The notes under the pieces are model-generated. The model was not told where the DNA came from, searched no databases, and saw only the letters and a program-made list of their open reading frames with translations. Made by a program: the position numbers and the translations under genes. A stretch of 64,000 bases of DNA from Silene latifolia (Eukaryota; Streptophyta; Magnoliopsida; Caryophyllales; Caryophyllaceae), in NCBI RefSeq assembly GCF_048544455.1, contig NC_133529.1, positions 48,669,901 to 48,733,900 of the forward strand, written 5' to 3'. This document shows, piece after piece, positions 35,482-47,222 of the stretch. Every line of letters starts with the position of its first letter. Positions within the stretch are counted from its first letter, which is position 1.

Positions 35482-36266
35482 TCATCGGTGATTTGATGGA
35501 CATAAGCGGTTCGATCGTCGTTCGATACACAAAGGCATTTCCACCATGTGATCTGGCATATTTATTAGAGATGCAAGTTTCGCAAGAGCGTCTGCAAATT
35601 GATTTTCCTCTCGAGGTAGGTGTAAGTAGGTTACGTGATCAAAGAATTGAGCCACTTGGTCTATCCTAGCCTGATAGGGTGCGAGGCTTTCGCCGGATTT
35701 TCGGGATCCTGTAACTTGGTTGATGATCGGTGATGAATCCCCATGTACTCGGAGGTTTTTGATGCCTAAGCTTACTATCGCTTTGCGGTCAGGTGAGACA
35801 AGCTTCATACTGCGGCGTTGTTTGTCACCTCGAAGTCGAGTTTGACAACAATCGGTGTATGCTCACCTTCGGGAGAAATGAGCAACACTCCTATTCCGAA
35901 TCCTCTTAAATTTGATGCTCCATCAAAGTATAGATCCCAAGAGTCTACGTCTGTTTGAAGTATATCCTCGTCGGGAAATGACCAAGTGTCTATGGTTTGT
36001 GCGTCGTTGATAGGATTTTCTGCGAAGAATTCGGCGACGGCGCGACCTTTTATGACTTTTAGTGGCACATATTTGAGGTCGAATTCGAGAGCATCGAGTC
36101 CACCTTGCAAGACGTCCGTTGAGGACGGGTTTCTCGAAGAGGTATTTGATTGGATCCATTTTGGAATATATCTTGACGGAGTAGCTAAGCATGTAGTGAC
36201 GTAGCTTCTTCGTTGCCCACACAAGAGCGAGGCATGTCTTTTCGAGTTGCGAGTATTTACACTCAT
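35482..36266 (-). pseudogene. Second (archaeal-type) RNase H of inner Tat element
   Basis: Reads LYFDGASNLRGFGIGVLLISPEG (35805-36266 frame) and then, after a frame change near 35810, NLRVHGDSSPIINQVTG and LPREENQFADALAKLASL. This acidic-residue pattern (D in FDGA, D in HGDS, D in FADALA) is a ribonuclease H additional to the usual Ty3 RNase H. It is diagnostic of the Tat lineage of plant Ty3/gypsy elements. Confidence 0.9.
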
Positions 36267-37300
36267 ATTCCAAGAACTTCTTACTTAGATAGTAAATAGC
36301 TCTTTCTTCACTTCCTACGGTTTGAGCCAGCATAGCACCCATGTTAGTTTCAGTTACTGTGAGATATAAACCAAGAGGTTGATCTCGTTGTGGCGGCATA
36401 AGCACTGGTGGTTTAGCCAATATCTCCTTGATTCGGTCAAACGCCTTTTGACAATCATCATCCCACATGGTGTGGTCTGTTTTCTTGAGTTTCTTGAAGA
36501 TAGGCTCGCAAATCATGGTAAGTTTCGATATGAATCGACTTATATATTGTACCTTTCCAGGAATCACGACTTCTTTTTCTGTTTGAGGTTGTGGCATTTC
36601 GATCGAGCTTTGATTTTGAGGGATCTATTTCTATACCGCGTTGGCTAACGACATATCCCAGGAGTTTTCCGGATGTTACCCCGAATGTGCATTTCTGAGG
36701 ATTGAGTCTCATGTTGTACTTTCGTAGCCTTGCGAAGAACTTGCGAAGGTTCGCGATATGTCCCTCTCTTTCCTTGGATTTGACGATCATGTCATCTACA
36801 TATACCTCAACTTCTTTGTGCATCATGTCATGTAGGAGTGTAGTTGCGGTGCGTTGGTACGTAGCTCCGGCGTTGATCAATCCGAATGGCATTACTGTAT
36901 AGCAATATGTTCCCCATTGGGTGACGAAAGCGGTCTTGTGCATATCTTCCATGGCCATCTTGATTTGGTTATAACCCGCATATCCATCCATGAAGGATAG
37001 TAATGCGTGGTCTGCAGTATTGTCCACTAATATGTCAATGTGAGGTAGAGGGAAGTCATCTTTTGGACTCGCTTTGTTTAAGTCCCTAAATTCAACACAA
37101 ACACGGATTCTCCCATCCTTTTTGGGCACAGGTACTATGTTGGCTACCCAGTCAGAGTACTCGGAAACTTTGATGAACCCGGCTTTGAATTGCTTATCCA
37201 CTTCTTCCTTAATCTTTAGAGCCCATTCTGTTCTCATTCGTCGAAGCACATTTCACGGGTTTGAAAACCTGGCTTAATCGGAATCCTATGTTCGGCGATA
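35923..37300 (-). pseudogene. Reverse transcriptase and first RNase H of inner Tat element
   Basis: RT motifs on the minus strand include WVANIVPVPKKDGRIRVCVEFRDLN, SFMDGYAGYNQI, the TVMPFGLINAGATYQR region and the catalytic EVYVDDMIVKS, ending with KCTFGVTSGKLLGYVVS (36458-37249). A frameshift near 36590 leads to the connection/RNase H segment (35923-36597; CQKAFDRIKE, YYLSKKFLEYECKYSQLEK). Another frameshift near 37240 separates RT from its upstream part (IPIKPGFQ). It copies element RNA into cDNA within particles; here it is non-functional as one protein. Confidence 0.93.
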
Positions 37301-38296
37301 TCCCTGTCGATCCCTGGCATGTCTTTGTAGGACCAAGCGAAAACGTCTTTGAATTCATTTAGGAGGTCTATGAAATCGGCCCTTTCGGTAGAGCTCAAGG
37401 TAGTCCCTATCCTAAGTTCTTTGGGTTCTAATTCGGTTCCTACGTTGATAGGTTCGGTATCTTCTATTACTGGTCCCCCTTCCCCTTCCTGTAATATTTC
37501 TTTGGCTACGTAGGGGGGTATTTCGGTCAAGTCTGGGTCTTGGTCATCCTTAGTATCATCGTAAACAGAATTGCACTCGAAAGAACACAGAGAGTAAGAA
37601 GAACCTGATTTATTCATATTAAGATTTGAGTAAAGTTGAAAAAAAGAAGCCAACTGATCCATGGTCAGTGGCGGCAAAGGAACAGTAATTGGGGCATTCC
37701 CCGAACTACCGTGACTACTCGAGGCTAAGCTAGGAGAAACGAAGGGAGTGGGGATGACAACAGGAGTAGATTCTCTAATGACTCCTCTAGACTCTGACTC
37801 TGACTCCGACTCCGACTCTGACTCGAACTCGTCGTCTTCTGGTTCTCCTTTGAACATCTCTCCTTCTCCGGTAGTGAGCTTGAAGAGCCTTCCTTGGTTG
37901 TTGGTCCATTTGATAGATTTTCTCCATCCCTTCTGCTGCTTTGTGTCGGTTTCTGTGATCAATGCGGTGGGGTTGAAGCGATCGTCCTGAAGTATCATAG
38001 TAATGATCTCATCTGCGCGGCCCTAATGAATCGATCTTCTCCAAACAATAGGCTAAGACTTGTTCGTCGAAGCAAGGTGCTTGACGGTTTTTGGTAGGAA
38101 CCGTTTCGGGAGGAATGAAGTAGCAATCATGAAAGATCTCGATTCCGGCTAACTTCCTCTCAAGAAAATGCCAAGGTTCGGGAAATCCATGAAAGAGTTC
38201 TGAACTTCCTTCTTGAACGAAGTATCCATTTAAAGTGGGGAGATATGGTCTCATTTGGACTCCCACGTGCTTGCGATTTTGGACTTGAGCGAGCAT
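37300..38296 (-). pseudogene. Protease-RT spacer of inner Tat element
   Basis: Two open frames (38009-38296 and 37234-37998). The second holds an acidic ESESESES tract followed by a proline-rich stretch and leads into RT (DLLNEFKDVFAWSYKDMPGID). Ogre/Tat elements often have an intron between protease and RT. A frame change lies at about 38000, but I could not prove splice sites. Confidence 0.65.
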
Positions 38297-39138
38297 TTGA
38301 GAACTTCTTCGATTGTGGGTTTGTATCCTAGTCCAAGTGGTATCCTTGTCGAGTTGCCTTTCTTGTATGGTGCGAAGGTGTTCTTCCGAATTGGGTTTAA
38401 AGGCATTCCAGGGAAGTATCCCTGGGATTTGAGTATGTGGTTGACCACCAAGTTGGAGTAGGGATTATAGTATAAGGGTGCCAACTCACTTTCTATGACG
38501 TTCACACTTTGGAAGCCCCCAAGTTCGTATATGGGATCCGCAAGGACTTGATTGTTTGATTGCTTCTCAATTATTGCCTTGATGGGTGACGAAGTGATCG
38601 TCACAACTTTGCCATTTAGTGGGATCTTGATCTTTTGATGAAGAGTGGATGTTACCGCTTTGGAAGCGTGAATCCAAGGCCTTCCCAGAAGTATGTTGAA
38701 TGAAGCTTCGATGTCCACTATTTGGAAGTTAACTTTTCGTTCGATTGGTCCCGTGGCTATGGTTAGGCTAGCGAGTCCAACCACTTTTCGTCGTGTACCG
38801 TCATATGCCCGTACACCTTGATTTGTAGGAGTCCAATCCGACTCCTTCATGCCTAGTTTGTATGCCGTTTTGAGGGGTATGACGTTGACCGCGGAGCCAT
38901 CATCTACCAAAGTCATTGGCACGTTCTTCTTTAGACAAATGACAGTGATGTATAGAGCAAGGTTGTGACTAGCGCCAAAAGGTGGCAAGTCTTCATCTGA
39001 GAAAGTAATAGGATTACTTAGCCTCGGTGATTCTTGGAAGACCAAGTTGACTACATCTTCAGGAGTGGAGTTATGTGCTACATTCAATTTGGCCAAAGCT
39101 TGCAGTAAAGCTTGGCGATGTGGAAATGAGCTTGCCAC
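38251..39138 (-). pseudogene. Aspartic protease of inner Tat element
   Basis: A 295-codon frame with the retropepsin active-site-like LVDDGSAVNVIPL and the flap/ILLGRPWIHA motif, followed by an extension (NPYSNLVVNHIL, GLGYKPTIEEVL). The frame overlaps the gag stop by one or two bases (TAG within AACTAGTGG), so gag and protease are in different frames here. Whether this is natural or decay is undecided. It would mature gag and pol. Confidence 0.88.
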
Positions 39139-40932
39139 TAGTTGCGGTGAAAGATCGGCCTTGGTTTTTGTAATTGCTTGAGCAAATGATCAGTGGGGTC
39201 GTCTTCGTTGTCATTTGGTGTGATGACGTTGGTTGGACCGTTTTGAGTAGTGCTTTGATATGGACGACCCGAACGAGTTAGGTGATCCACATCTTGGTCT
39301 TCACCATTTTGGACTATTTCCTTGACCAAGGAGTTTTCAATAAGGTATTCGTCTTCATCGTCATCGGCCCATACCCCATTGACTGCAGCTAGTTCCTTCA
39401 TTCTCATGATATCACTTTCTAGTTGTATGATTTGATCGACTAGTTTATCAACCACGGCGACTACTTCTTGCATAGTGGCATTTTGAGAGAAGATCAATGG
39501 TACACGTTCCTTAGGTATTGTATTGGGATGGCTGAAGGCCGTTACCATGTTTTCTAATTCCCACACTTGTCTATCTACACTCCTTGCCCATGCGATGAAG
39601 TCGGAGATGGTAGGGGAGATAGTAGAGTAGAGCCTTTCTTTCTCAATTGCATGAATTTCATTTTCGGTGGGAGAAATGAGGTGTGAGCAATCTAAGGTAG
39701 ATTCGTCACTTGTAATCACTAGAACTCCAAGAGGATTCTGAGTGTTGTTGGGCTTACCTCCTGGTGGAATTGGAAGTCGACCATCTTCAATCATATCTTG
39801 AAGCACGTGTTTCAACTTGTAGCATTTTTCTGTGTCGTGCCCTTTGCCCCTATGGTATTCACAGTAGGAATTTTCATCCCAGAATTTGGACTTCTTTTCA
39901 GGTTCGGGAGTAGGTCCAATGGGTTGGAGTTTACCTTGCTTCATTAGCCTTTTTAGAGCGTTGGAGTACGTATCCCCGAGGTTTGTGAACTTCCTTGGTG
40001 GGCTAGTTTTCTTGGATGGCTCGAGAAGGTTAACTTCGTCGGTCTTGCTAGTAGAGCCGTAAGAACGACTTGTGGACCCTTGATATCCTCGACCTACCGT
40101 TTTGGACAAGAGTCCTTTACGGATGTCATCTTCAATTCGTGTCCCTAGTACGGTTAAGTCCTTGAAAGTCTTGATGTTTTGATATCTCAAATGGTTGGCA
40201 TATATGGGCTTGAGATTATCCACAAACTTTTCCACAAGAGTAGCCTCATCCGGGCGTTCAACTAGTTGAGTACTAGTCTTCCTCCACCTACTTAGGAAGT
40301 CGGTGAATCCTTCTTTGTCATTTTGGGTAAGAACCTCTAGAGTACGCATGTTGACTTGGATCTCGGCATTATCCGCGTATTGTTTCGAGAACTCGATTGC
40401 GGCGTCTTCTCAAGTAGCGACCTTTTTGTGATCTAAAGTGTAGAACCATTGCTTCGGAATGGTGTCAAGAGATGAAGGAAAGATCCTTAAGAACATCTCG
40501 GGTTTGATGCCTTTGATAGACATGTAGTCCTTGAAGGCGCGGATGTGGTTCAAAGGGTTCTCATGTCCTTTAAACATAGGGATATCCGTCATGCTAAAGT
40601 TAGTGGGCAATTTGGAATTGACGGCTTCATATTTGCGATTGTTTTCCCTATAAATGTCATCCCCCTTAAGGTACATCAATTGCTCCTCTAGGTATTGGAG
40701 TCTTTTCTCATTGCGGTTGTCCCTAGGACAGATTCTCATCTTTAGACTCGTCATCGGAAAATTGTAGTACTTCACCTTTAAGGGGAGGCAACCTTCCCTC
40801 TACATCAAAGATACGGCCTTCGATAAGTTCAAGGCGGTCATAGGTTTGTTCTTGAGTGATTTGCATTTGGGTTATCGCGGCTAGGATTCGATCATTACTT
40901 TCTTGAATTTCTTTGGAGGTTTGTTTCATCAC
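39138..40932 (-). pseudogene. Gag of inner Tat element
   Basis: An N-terminal coiled-coil-like segment (40723-40932, LAAITQMQITQEQTYDRLE) shifts frame near 40750 into the capsid part (IPMFKGHENPLNHIRAFKDYM, 40410-40775). An in-frame TGA at 40410-40412 interrupts it. It resumes as EDAAIEFSKQYA and runs 39138-40349 with LVEKFVDNLKPIYANHL, the FTNLGDTYSNAL/LQPIGPTPEP module, the knuckle-like YCEYHRGKGHDTEKC and TLDCSHLISPTENEIHAI. The sequence upstream of 40932 (to 41083) is open but not clearly part of it. This is the reference against which the outer element's rearranged gag can be read. Confidence 0.9.
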
Positions 40933-41726
40933 TTGACCCAGGCATCTTGGAAAACTGGATAAGAGATCGGCGACGAATCAAAACACGATCGACCATTCTA
41001 TCACACTTGCTAAAAGAGGAAAAGCTTTGACTCGTGAAGTGGGTGTGTGCCACTTGTGTTGAGTGAGTTCTGAAGAAAGACAAGGTCTTTGAAAATGTGT
41101 GTCCTAGTCAACTGTAGTGTAGTTGTAGGAGTGGACTCGAAGTGAGGTTTTGAAATGGGCTTGTGGCCCGAATTTTGACGCGACAAACGGACAGAGTCTT
41201 GACCGGATTTTGCGCTAATTAAAGGCCTATTTTTTCGAAATTCTTGTTTGAAAATGAGGATTTTGATTTTTTTGAAAATTCGTCATAGTTTTGTTTAGAA
41301 GTGGTGATCACGTAAGGTTTACACATTTATACAAGCATTATAACGGGATGCTGAGTGCGTTTAAAAGGGATTTGGTTTAAAGGGTGGGTTGCCATACCGA
41401 ACCATCCAACCCGAAGTCTGTGGAGAGGCTCGTGCCAAACAAGAGTAAGGCCGATTCCTAGTCCATTTCCTCAAGTAGTGAAGGCCCTTGATACAAACAA
41501 GAGTAAGCATCATGGTATGGATGACGTCAATCGCTATCCATCCTTAGGCCCAAATAAGAATTTGGACCGTTTAGACGGGACGATTGGTCGAATGGGTTGG
41601 GTTGGGCCTAGGAAGGCCGAATTAAACGGTCTAGGAAGACCGAGTTATGAAAACCGACAATTGTCTTGTACAAATTTATTCCCTAACCTTGTTCAAGTTT
41701 CACCCTTGCTACACGTAAGTGTATTA
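40933..41726 (-). other. 5' leader of inner element
   Basis: Untranslated sequence between PBS and gag. It contains repeats of AGAGTAAG with GGCC(C/G)-rich words (about 41430-41660) and no recognisable gene. A plus-strand open frame (41355-41735) has no family signature. Confidence 0.5.
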
Positions 41727-41742
41727 TCCCAATGAGTCGCCA
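41727..41742 (-). other. Primer binding site of inner element
   Basis: The minus strand reads TGGCGACTCATTGGGA, three bases inside the LTR edge. It is related to the outer element's TGGCGACTCCACTGGGGA. Confidence 0.75.
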
Positions 41743-41745
41743 AAG

Positions 41746-44158
41746 CGTGGACAGCGGGCCGCCCACGGGCGCTTGGTGAGAAACGGGACAAGCGTTTGCA
41801 TTTTGTAAGGAGTCGCCACCAATTTTTATGGGAAATTGGAACCGTTCGAATACCTCGTGTCATGTCAAGACACAAAGTAGTGACATGAACACTAAGCAAT
41901 CGTTACCCTTAGCATTCTATGTCTAGAATGACTCTCGTGGATGCCAATGAACACGGGTGCTCACGGAGATCTGGAGTAAGGGGTGAGGGTACGTATTAGG
42001 AAGCTCTTATGATCGAACACCTAATCCCGCCCGCCTCGATAGCGGCCTCTACTAATGATTAGGGAAGTTATTCGTACTTGATATATCGTCGGTTAAATGC
42101 ATGCAATGCAACATCCAAGTTTTGATCCTAGCATGTGAGAATTTAACTAAGTCGGTTGACACGTAATTAGCATACAATTGGGGTCGAAGTAGGAATTTAA
42201 TGCTCATTTACATGTGAAAACATACAAGTAATAAAAGAAATACAATAATTATGAATACAATAATGAAAATTACATTAATTACAACGGGATAGGCGATTTA
42301 TGTCGAAAATACCTTTAAAACGGATAATTTGGGAAAAAGGCAATAAAAGAAAGGATAAAATTAATGAAATAAACGAACGAAATAGGAAGTGATATTACGG
42401 ATATTAGTTAATTAATACGTAAACTAATTAAACTAGGTCAAGGCAGAAAAGGAGTTCAGGGACAGAACTCATCACGGAACAGCGAACGGGAGGCTGCGCC
42501 CTCGGAAGAGCGCGCGTGGCGCGCTGCGTCTGTTCAAGTGGTGAGTTCAGGCTGTGAAGCGGAATCGCAAATCGTTAATGTTAATTGTTAATTAATGGAT
42601 TGATTATGATACTTGGCTCGGATGAAAGTGATTTATGATTATTTAACACATGAATAAGTCATAAAAATAGTAAAACATGAATGAGACGATGCAAACGGAT
42701 TAATTACATGAAGGAGCGATGTTAATGAATGAGTCCTCTATTGAAATCAATTAACTAGGTTAGATATGGCGATATATGACAAATATACAATGAATATATG
42801 AATAAACAGATGAAAACTATATCAAAGACGAATTCCAGAAACTCAATATGAACAAATTGAATCTCTACAACCCGGAATTGAATTTAATGACGAAAACCCG
42901 CAAATATGAATTATAAGGGATTTAAGTCGGAACAATGATGAATTAAAGCATGTTAATGAATGATAATTAAAATATACATGTGAAATTAAACTATCATGTG
43001 AACGAATTAAAGACAAACATAAGAAATAAATAAGAAAGGCGAATTACGAGAGGACGAAGAAGAAGAAAAGAAGCGAGGAAGCTGCGGCCCCTCACGAAGA
43101 GGCGCGGCGAGGAGCTGCGCTCCTTCGAAGAGGCGCGGCGATTCTTTGCGTCTTTTCTCGCGTCATCTCGGAAATCCGCAAAAGCAGGTTTTAAAGCACG
43201 GTTTTAGAAATCGGTTTTAACGGTGTTTTCGACATAAATCTTACAATGGTGATACGAAAAGTAAAATACAATAAATAAAAGAGAGATTTACACCCTCAGA
43301 CTTACATGTTGACGGAACGAGATGAACTAAGAAAATCGATTAGTGAATGCTCGACGCGAATGCAAAGAGAGTGCCCTCGTAAGAGGAAAACGATTGATTA
43401 ATTAAGGTTGATTGAGTGTAGTTGGTCAAATTGGTCGGTCATGCAACGGAGAGGCTGGTACCCGGAAAGATCCGAGCTTACGTGGTCGGAAGTCCAAGCA
43501 CGTAGGCGCCAATTAGTAAGAACGAAGTCTAGAATGCAAAGGGAGAAGAGAAGGGCGGACACTCGCGTGAGAAATATGAGGAGCGAAAGCTCCTATTTAT
43601 ACTAATCACGTGAAGGAATAGGGTTTCGGAGACTCTTTGGAAGTGAATCTCGGAAAGATATAAAAAAGATACGTAAATCATGCAAAGAAGGGCCTGGGAA
43701 GAGGCGCAGCAGCCACTGCGTCCCTTGGAAGAGGCGCAGCGCCTGCTGCGTCTATTCCCAGGAGGTTTCCTCCTGCTGAAGAAAGATTTCCGCGTTTGAG
43801 TTATGGTAGGACGGGAATAATTCGATTATCTTATGAATATTACGGGATATTATTTGCCAAAAGATAAAATTTATGAAATATGGAATAGAAATATCCAGGA
43901 ACATTCAGAACATTCCGAGCTCGGGATTTATGACTATCGAGAAAATGGAGACGGTTTTTGACCGGACTCGAATGTACTCTAATTCTTTGCCAAAACGACC
44001 GTATCAGGACATAGATGACAACTAAGAGGTTGACATTAATATTTGAGCAATCACTTGACGATAATCTCACGAACTGTCACAAATCGTTCCGCGAATCAAA
44101 CATGCGGCCCAATCATCACCGGGTGGTTTGCGGGAGGTGCAGAAACGAGGTATCTACA
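41746..44158 (-). repeat. 5' LTR of inner Tat element
   Basis: 2,413 bp. The minus strand begins TGTAGATACCTCGTTTCTGC at 44158 and ends GCTGTCCACG (CA expected). TATA box at 43594-43601. GC-rich blocks at about 42480-42535, 43070-43160 and 43685-43755 differ from those of the other LTR while the A/T-rich remainder is almost identical. Confidence 0.9.
43594..43601 (-). promoter_or_regulatory. TATA box of inner element 5' LTR
   Basis: The minus strand reads GATTAGTATAAATAGGAGC after CACGT. This is the promoter position expected to drive gag-pol transcription toward lower coordinates. Confidence 0.7.
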
Positions 44159-44438
44159 GTATGATTCCTTATTATGGCTGGCGAGCCTTTATACGTAGTC
44201 TAATGGACTTTAAACGACCCGAATCGAAAGTCGACAGACTCTAAATTGTTCTCGACGATAGGTCTTTGGTTCGTACCCTCGAGTCGCCTTGACGTCGCCC
44301 TTCCCGACGGCAGGTCCTTGGCTCAAACCTTTTAAGTTGCCTCAACGTCGCAATGGTCTTCAGGTTGTAATCTTCGATTGACCTGGAGATCATACTTTGA
44401 CTTTCGCCCTGTCCAAGCCTCAGTCAAAGTGGGGGCTC
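44159..44438 (+). other. Outer element pre-PPT region and polypurine tract
   Basis: Begins with the second GTATG copy and the rest of the GGCTGGCGAGCC repeat. About 240 bp homologous to the inner element's pre-PPT region follow. It ends with CAAAGTGGGGGCTC at about 44425-44438 directly before the LTR. Confidence 0.85.
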
Positions 44439-47217
44439 TGTAGATACCCAGTATCTGCACCTTCCAAAAACCACCCGATGATGATCGGACTATAACGTGT
44501 TTTTGATATGCGTGCGTGGATTGGCTATACATGAGACGGTTTAATGCACTACTCGAATATGAAAAATGATTTCATAAGTTTTCTAACTTCATTTGCATTA
44601 AAATAACACTTTTTAGAGTTAAAACCGTCTTCGGACCCAAAACCGACTCAGAAACCCGCAACTCGAGTCAACCTGAGTCAACCCAAGTCAACCCAAATCT
44701 CGAATGTCAAAAATAATGCCATGAATGTCTTTATTATGTCATTTCCATTAAAATAACTCTATTTAGAGTTAAAACCGTCTTCGGACCCAAAACCGACCCA
44801 GAAACCCGCAACCTGAGTCAACCCGAGTCAACACAAATCTCGAATGTCAAAAATAATGCCATGAATGTCTTCATCATGTCATTCCCATTAAAATGACCCT
44901 AATTAGAGTCAAAACTGACACCGAGCCAAAAACCGACTCGAAATTCAAATCCCGACTCACACGGGTCAAACCCGAGTCAAAGACACAAAATACCTACCCC
45001 AAATATCACCCAAGAGGAAGCTTACAGGGCTAAGCAAACCTCAAAGACCACAAATCACAACCAACAAAACATTGGTTAGAACAAATGCAAAATCCAAATT
45101 TGCGAAAGGGACAGTACACTCCATTGAGTCACGGGGTGGCTCGCGCCTCAATGGGGTGTCTCCTTAGCCTCCAAGCAAAATCAACCGACCTACCATCCCA
45201 CATTTCTCTATAAATACCCACCATCACACACCATAATCTTCATGCGAGCGTCCGCCCCTTCACCTCTCCCTTAAACTTCTATACTCGACTTCCTAAGTCA
45301 CAAAATCGACACGTGTTTACGACCTACCGATCGTAAACACAAGCCTTACACATATTGTTTGGTACCGTCGCCGTGCATTCGACCGACCCATTCGACCAAC
45401 TCAACATTAATCAACATGTTTTTCAACAACATATTTTCAACTCATTTTCAAAACCAAATCCTTTTTTAAGGCACTCTTTTTAAACTTCTTTGATCGCGAG
45501 TAGTCACGACGAGAAAACCGTCTCTAAAGTCGTCTACCACGAAAACATCAAAATACGTAAGTGTGAGGGTGTAAATATCTCATTTATTTCATGTCTTTAC
45601 TGTTTTCATAACTTTATAAACATGAACAATGTATAACACGATTCAAATATAGGTTAGACGAGCCAAAACCGAGTTTTGGCCTGAGACAGAAGCTCCTTGC
45701 TATGCAAGGGAGCTCGCGCCTCTTATGGGTCTCGGGTCAGACTCATCCGTGTTTGAGTTCGTCTTTCCTTCAACACTTTCTTTTATTTTTACTTCTTTCC
45801 TTTTACGGTTTTTACCATTTCAAACATTTTAATTCATTTTTATGATAAACATATTTTGACCATTACAAAAATCATCCTTGGTTCTTTATACCATGACGGT
45901 TTATTCCGTGACTCGATGATATTATTGGTTAATTACATTTTAATGGGTATTTTAACACCCTTTTCTTTTATTACCATTTTTCTCATTTATTTACATTTGC
46001 AAACATATTAGTCATAATTCATAATCATCCTTGGTTCTTTATATCATGTCGGTTTAATCCGAGTACGATGACAAACATGCCTAATTACAAATAATTGAAC
46101 TTAACATAATTAGTTCAAATCAAACATTTTACATTTTTATTTATAAACTATGCTTTTCAAACATGCAAATCCGACAACGAATATTACTAACACAATAGTA
46201 ATTATTTTGAGTCATGCAAACAACATTTGCAAATTATTTAATCACAAATACGGTTTTAAATAACCTTTTCAAGAACCAGGAGACGCCCCCTTGGGTCGGC
46301 TCATGGCTCGCGCCCCAAGTGGCCGCCTGTTTTCATATTTCAAAACCTGGGCAGAGCCCCTTCCATCGCCAATAGGCTCGCGCCCCAACGGCGCTGCCTG
46401 GCACTGTTCTGTCTCGTTTTTAGCACTTGTCTAGGACGATCCCGACTACGGTTAACCCATATACATGACGGATCAGATTGACAAGTTTACGTGTTTTTAC
46501 ACTTTGTCATTTGACACCCTTTTTCAATAAATGGATCGTGTTAAGCATCATAACCCGAATTTGGTAAATGGATGTTTAATATCCGTTTTCACATGCAAAT
46601 CAATCTAAATCCAACTTGACATCTTATGCTTGATATTTGGATTAACAAACCGACTTAGAAAGCTCACATGTTAGGTTAAACTTTTGGATGTGCATTCTTG
46701 CATTTACACCGTTTATCAACTCTTGCACTTAAACAACCACGATCGATCAGTAGAGGCCGCTAACGCGGGCGGGATTGGGTGTCCGATTAAAGGGCTTCCC
46801 AATACGTACCCTCACCCCTTACTCAGAACCTTTGGATAGTGGATGGCCTTATTCAGGGCGTACGAGAGTCATTTTAGGCATAGAATGCTAAAAGGGGGAC
46901 GCGTCCTTATCTTTAGTACCTATGTCAAACACTGCTTTGTGTTTCGTTTGACCGAGGTATAAAGTGGATTCGAACGGGTTCCAAGCATCCCACAAATGCT
47001 TGGTGGCGACTCCGAACATCTCTAATCGTTTCGAGACCTTTACCGAGACGAAACCGACCGATCTAAAGCGATCCGGTCGAAAGCATTTCAACGCCACCGA
47101 GCGTGGCTTTCAAAAGACCTCTGCATGTCCACAGTTTGGCCTGGCGTGCAGGTGGCCCGTGACCTCGGATCGGCATGCGGCCCAAATCCGCGGACCGAGA
47201 CGTGGCCCATGTCCACA
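44439..47217 (+). repeat. 3' LTR of outer Tat-like element
   Basis: 2,779 bp, TGTAGATACCCAG...GTCCACA, followed by GGTAT. TATA box at 45209-45216. Few differences from 4829-7580 are visible apart from one indel of about 40 bp, so the insertion is comparatively young. Confidence 0.92.
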
Positions 47218-47222
47218 GGTAT

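Larger units (their letters stand above)
24881..44158 (-). mobile_element. Inner Tat/Ogre/Retand-like Ty3/gypsy element
   Basis: 19,278 bp with LTRs 24881-27318 and 41746-44158 and the target duplication GTATG (24876-24880; 44159-44163). On the minus strand the order is LTR, PBS, gag, protease, RT, RNase H, second RNase H, integrase, a 7-kb tail, PPT, LTR. The dual RNase H and great length mark the Tat lineage. The tail holds two host-like genes in the opposite direction (plus strand), as known for antisense ORFs of Tat/Retand-type elements. All pol parts are broken, so the copy is not autonomous now. Confidence 0.93.
4829..47217 (+). mobile_element. Outer non-autonomous Tat-like LTR retrotransposon
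   Basis: The element starts TGTAGATACCCAG at 4829 and ends CATGTCCACA at 47217, flanked by the 5-bp duplication GGTAT (4824-4828 and 47218-47222). It has two long LTRs (4829-7580 and 44439-47217), a TGGCGACTCCACTGGGGA primer binding site and a polypurine tract AAAGTGGGGGCTC. The only coding region is a gag-like frame (10378-11049 plus 19749-20927); no protease, RT or integrase belongs to it. Two later insertions (11050-19743 and 24881-44158) inflate it; without them and one copy of each duplication it is about 14,407 bp. Large size, PBS and PPT place it with Tat/Ogre/Retand-type Ty3/gypsy elements. It probably depended on an autonomous relative such as the inner element (inference). Confidence 0.9.

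Noticed and set aside
26566..43605. Paired 65-codon plus-strand frames in the inner LTRs (26566-26763, 43408-43605)
   Set aside because: They lie antisense in LTRs around the promoter; duplication reflects the LTR pair and no family is recognised.
4829..47217. One giant 42-kb retrotransposon with genes on both strands
   Set aside because: Internal LTR pairs with their own PBS, PPT and 5-bp duplications show two separate later insertions.
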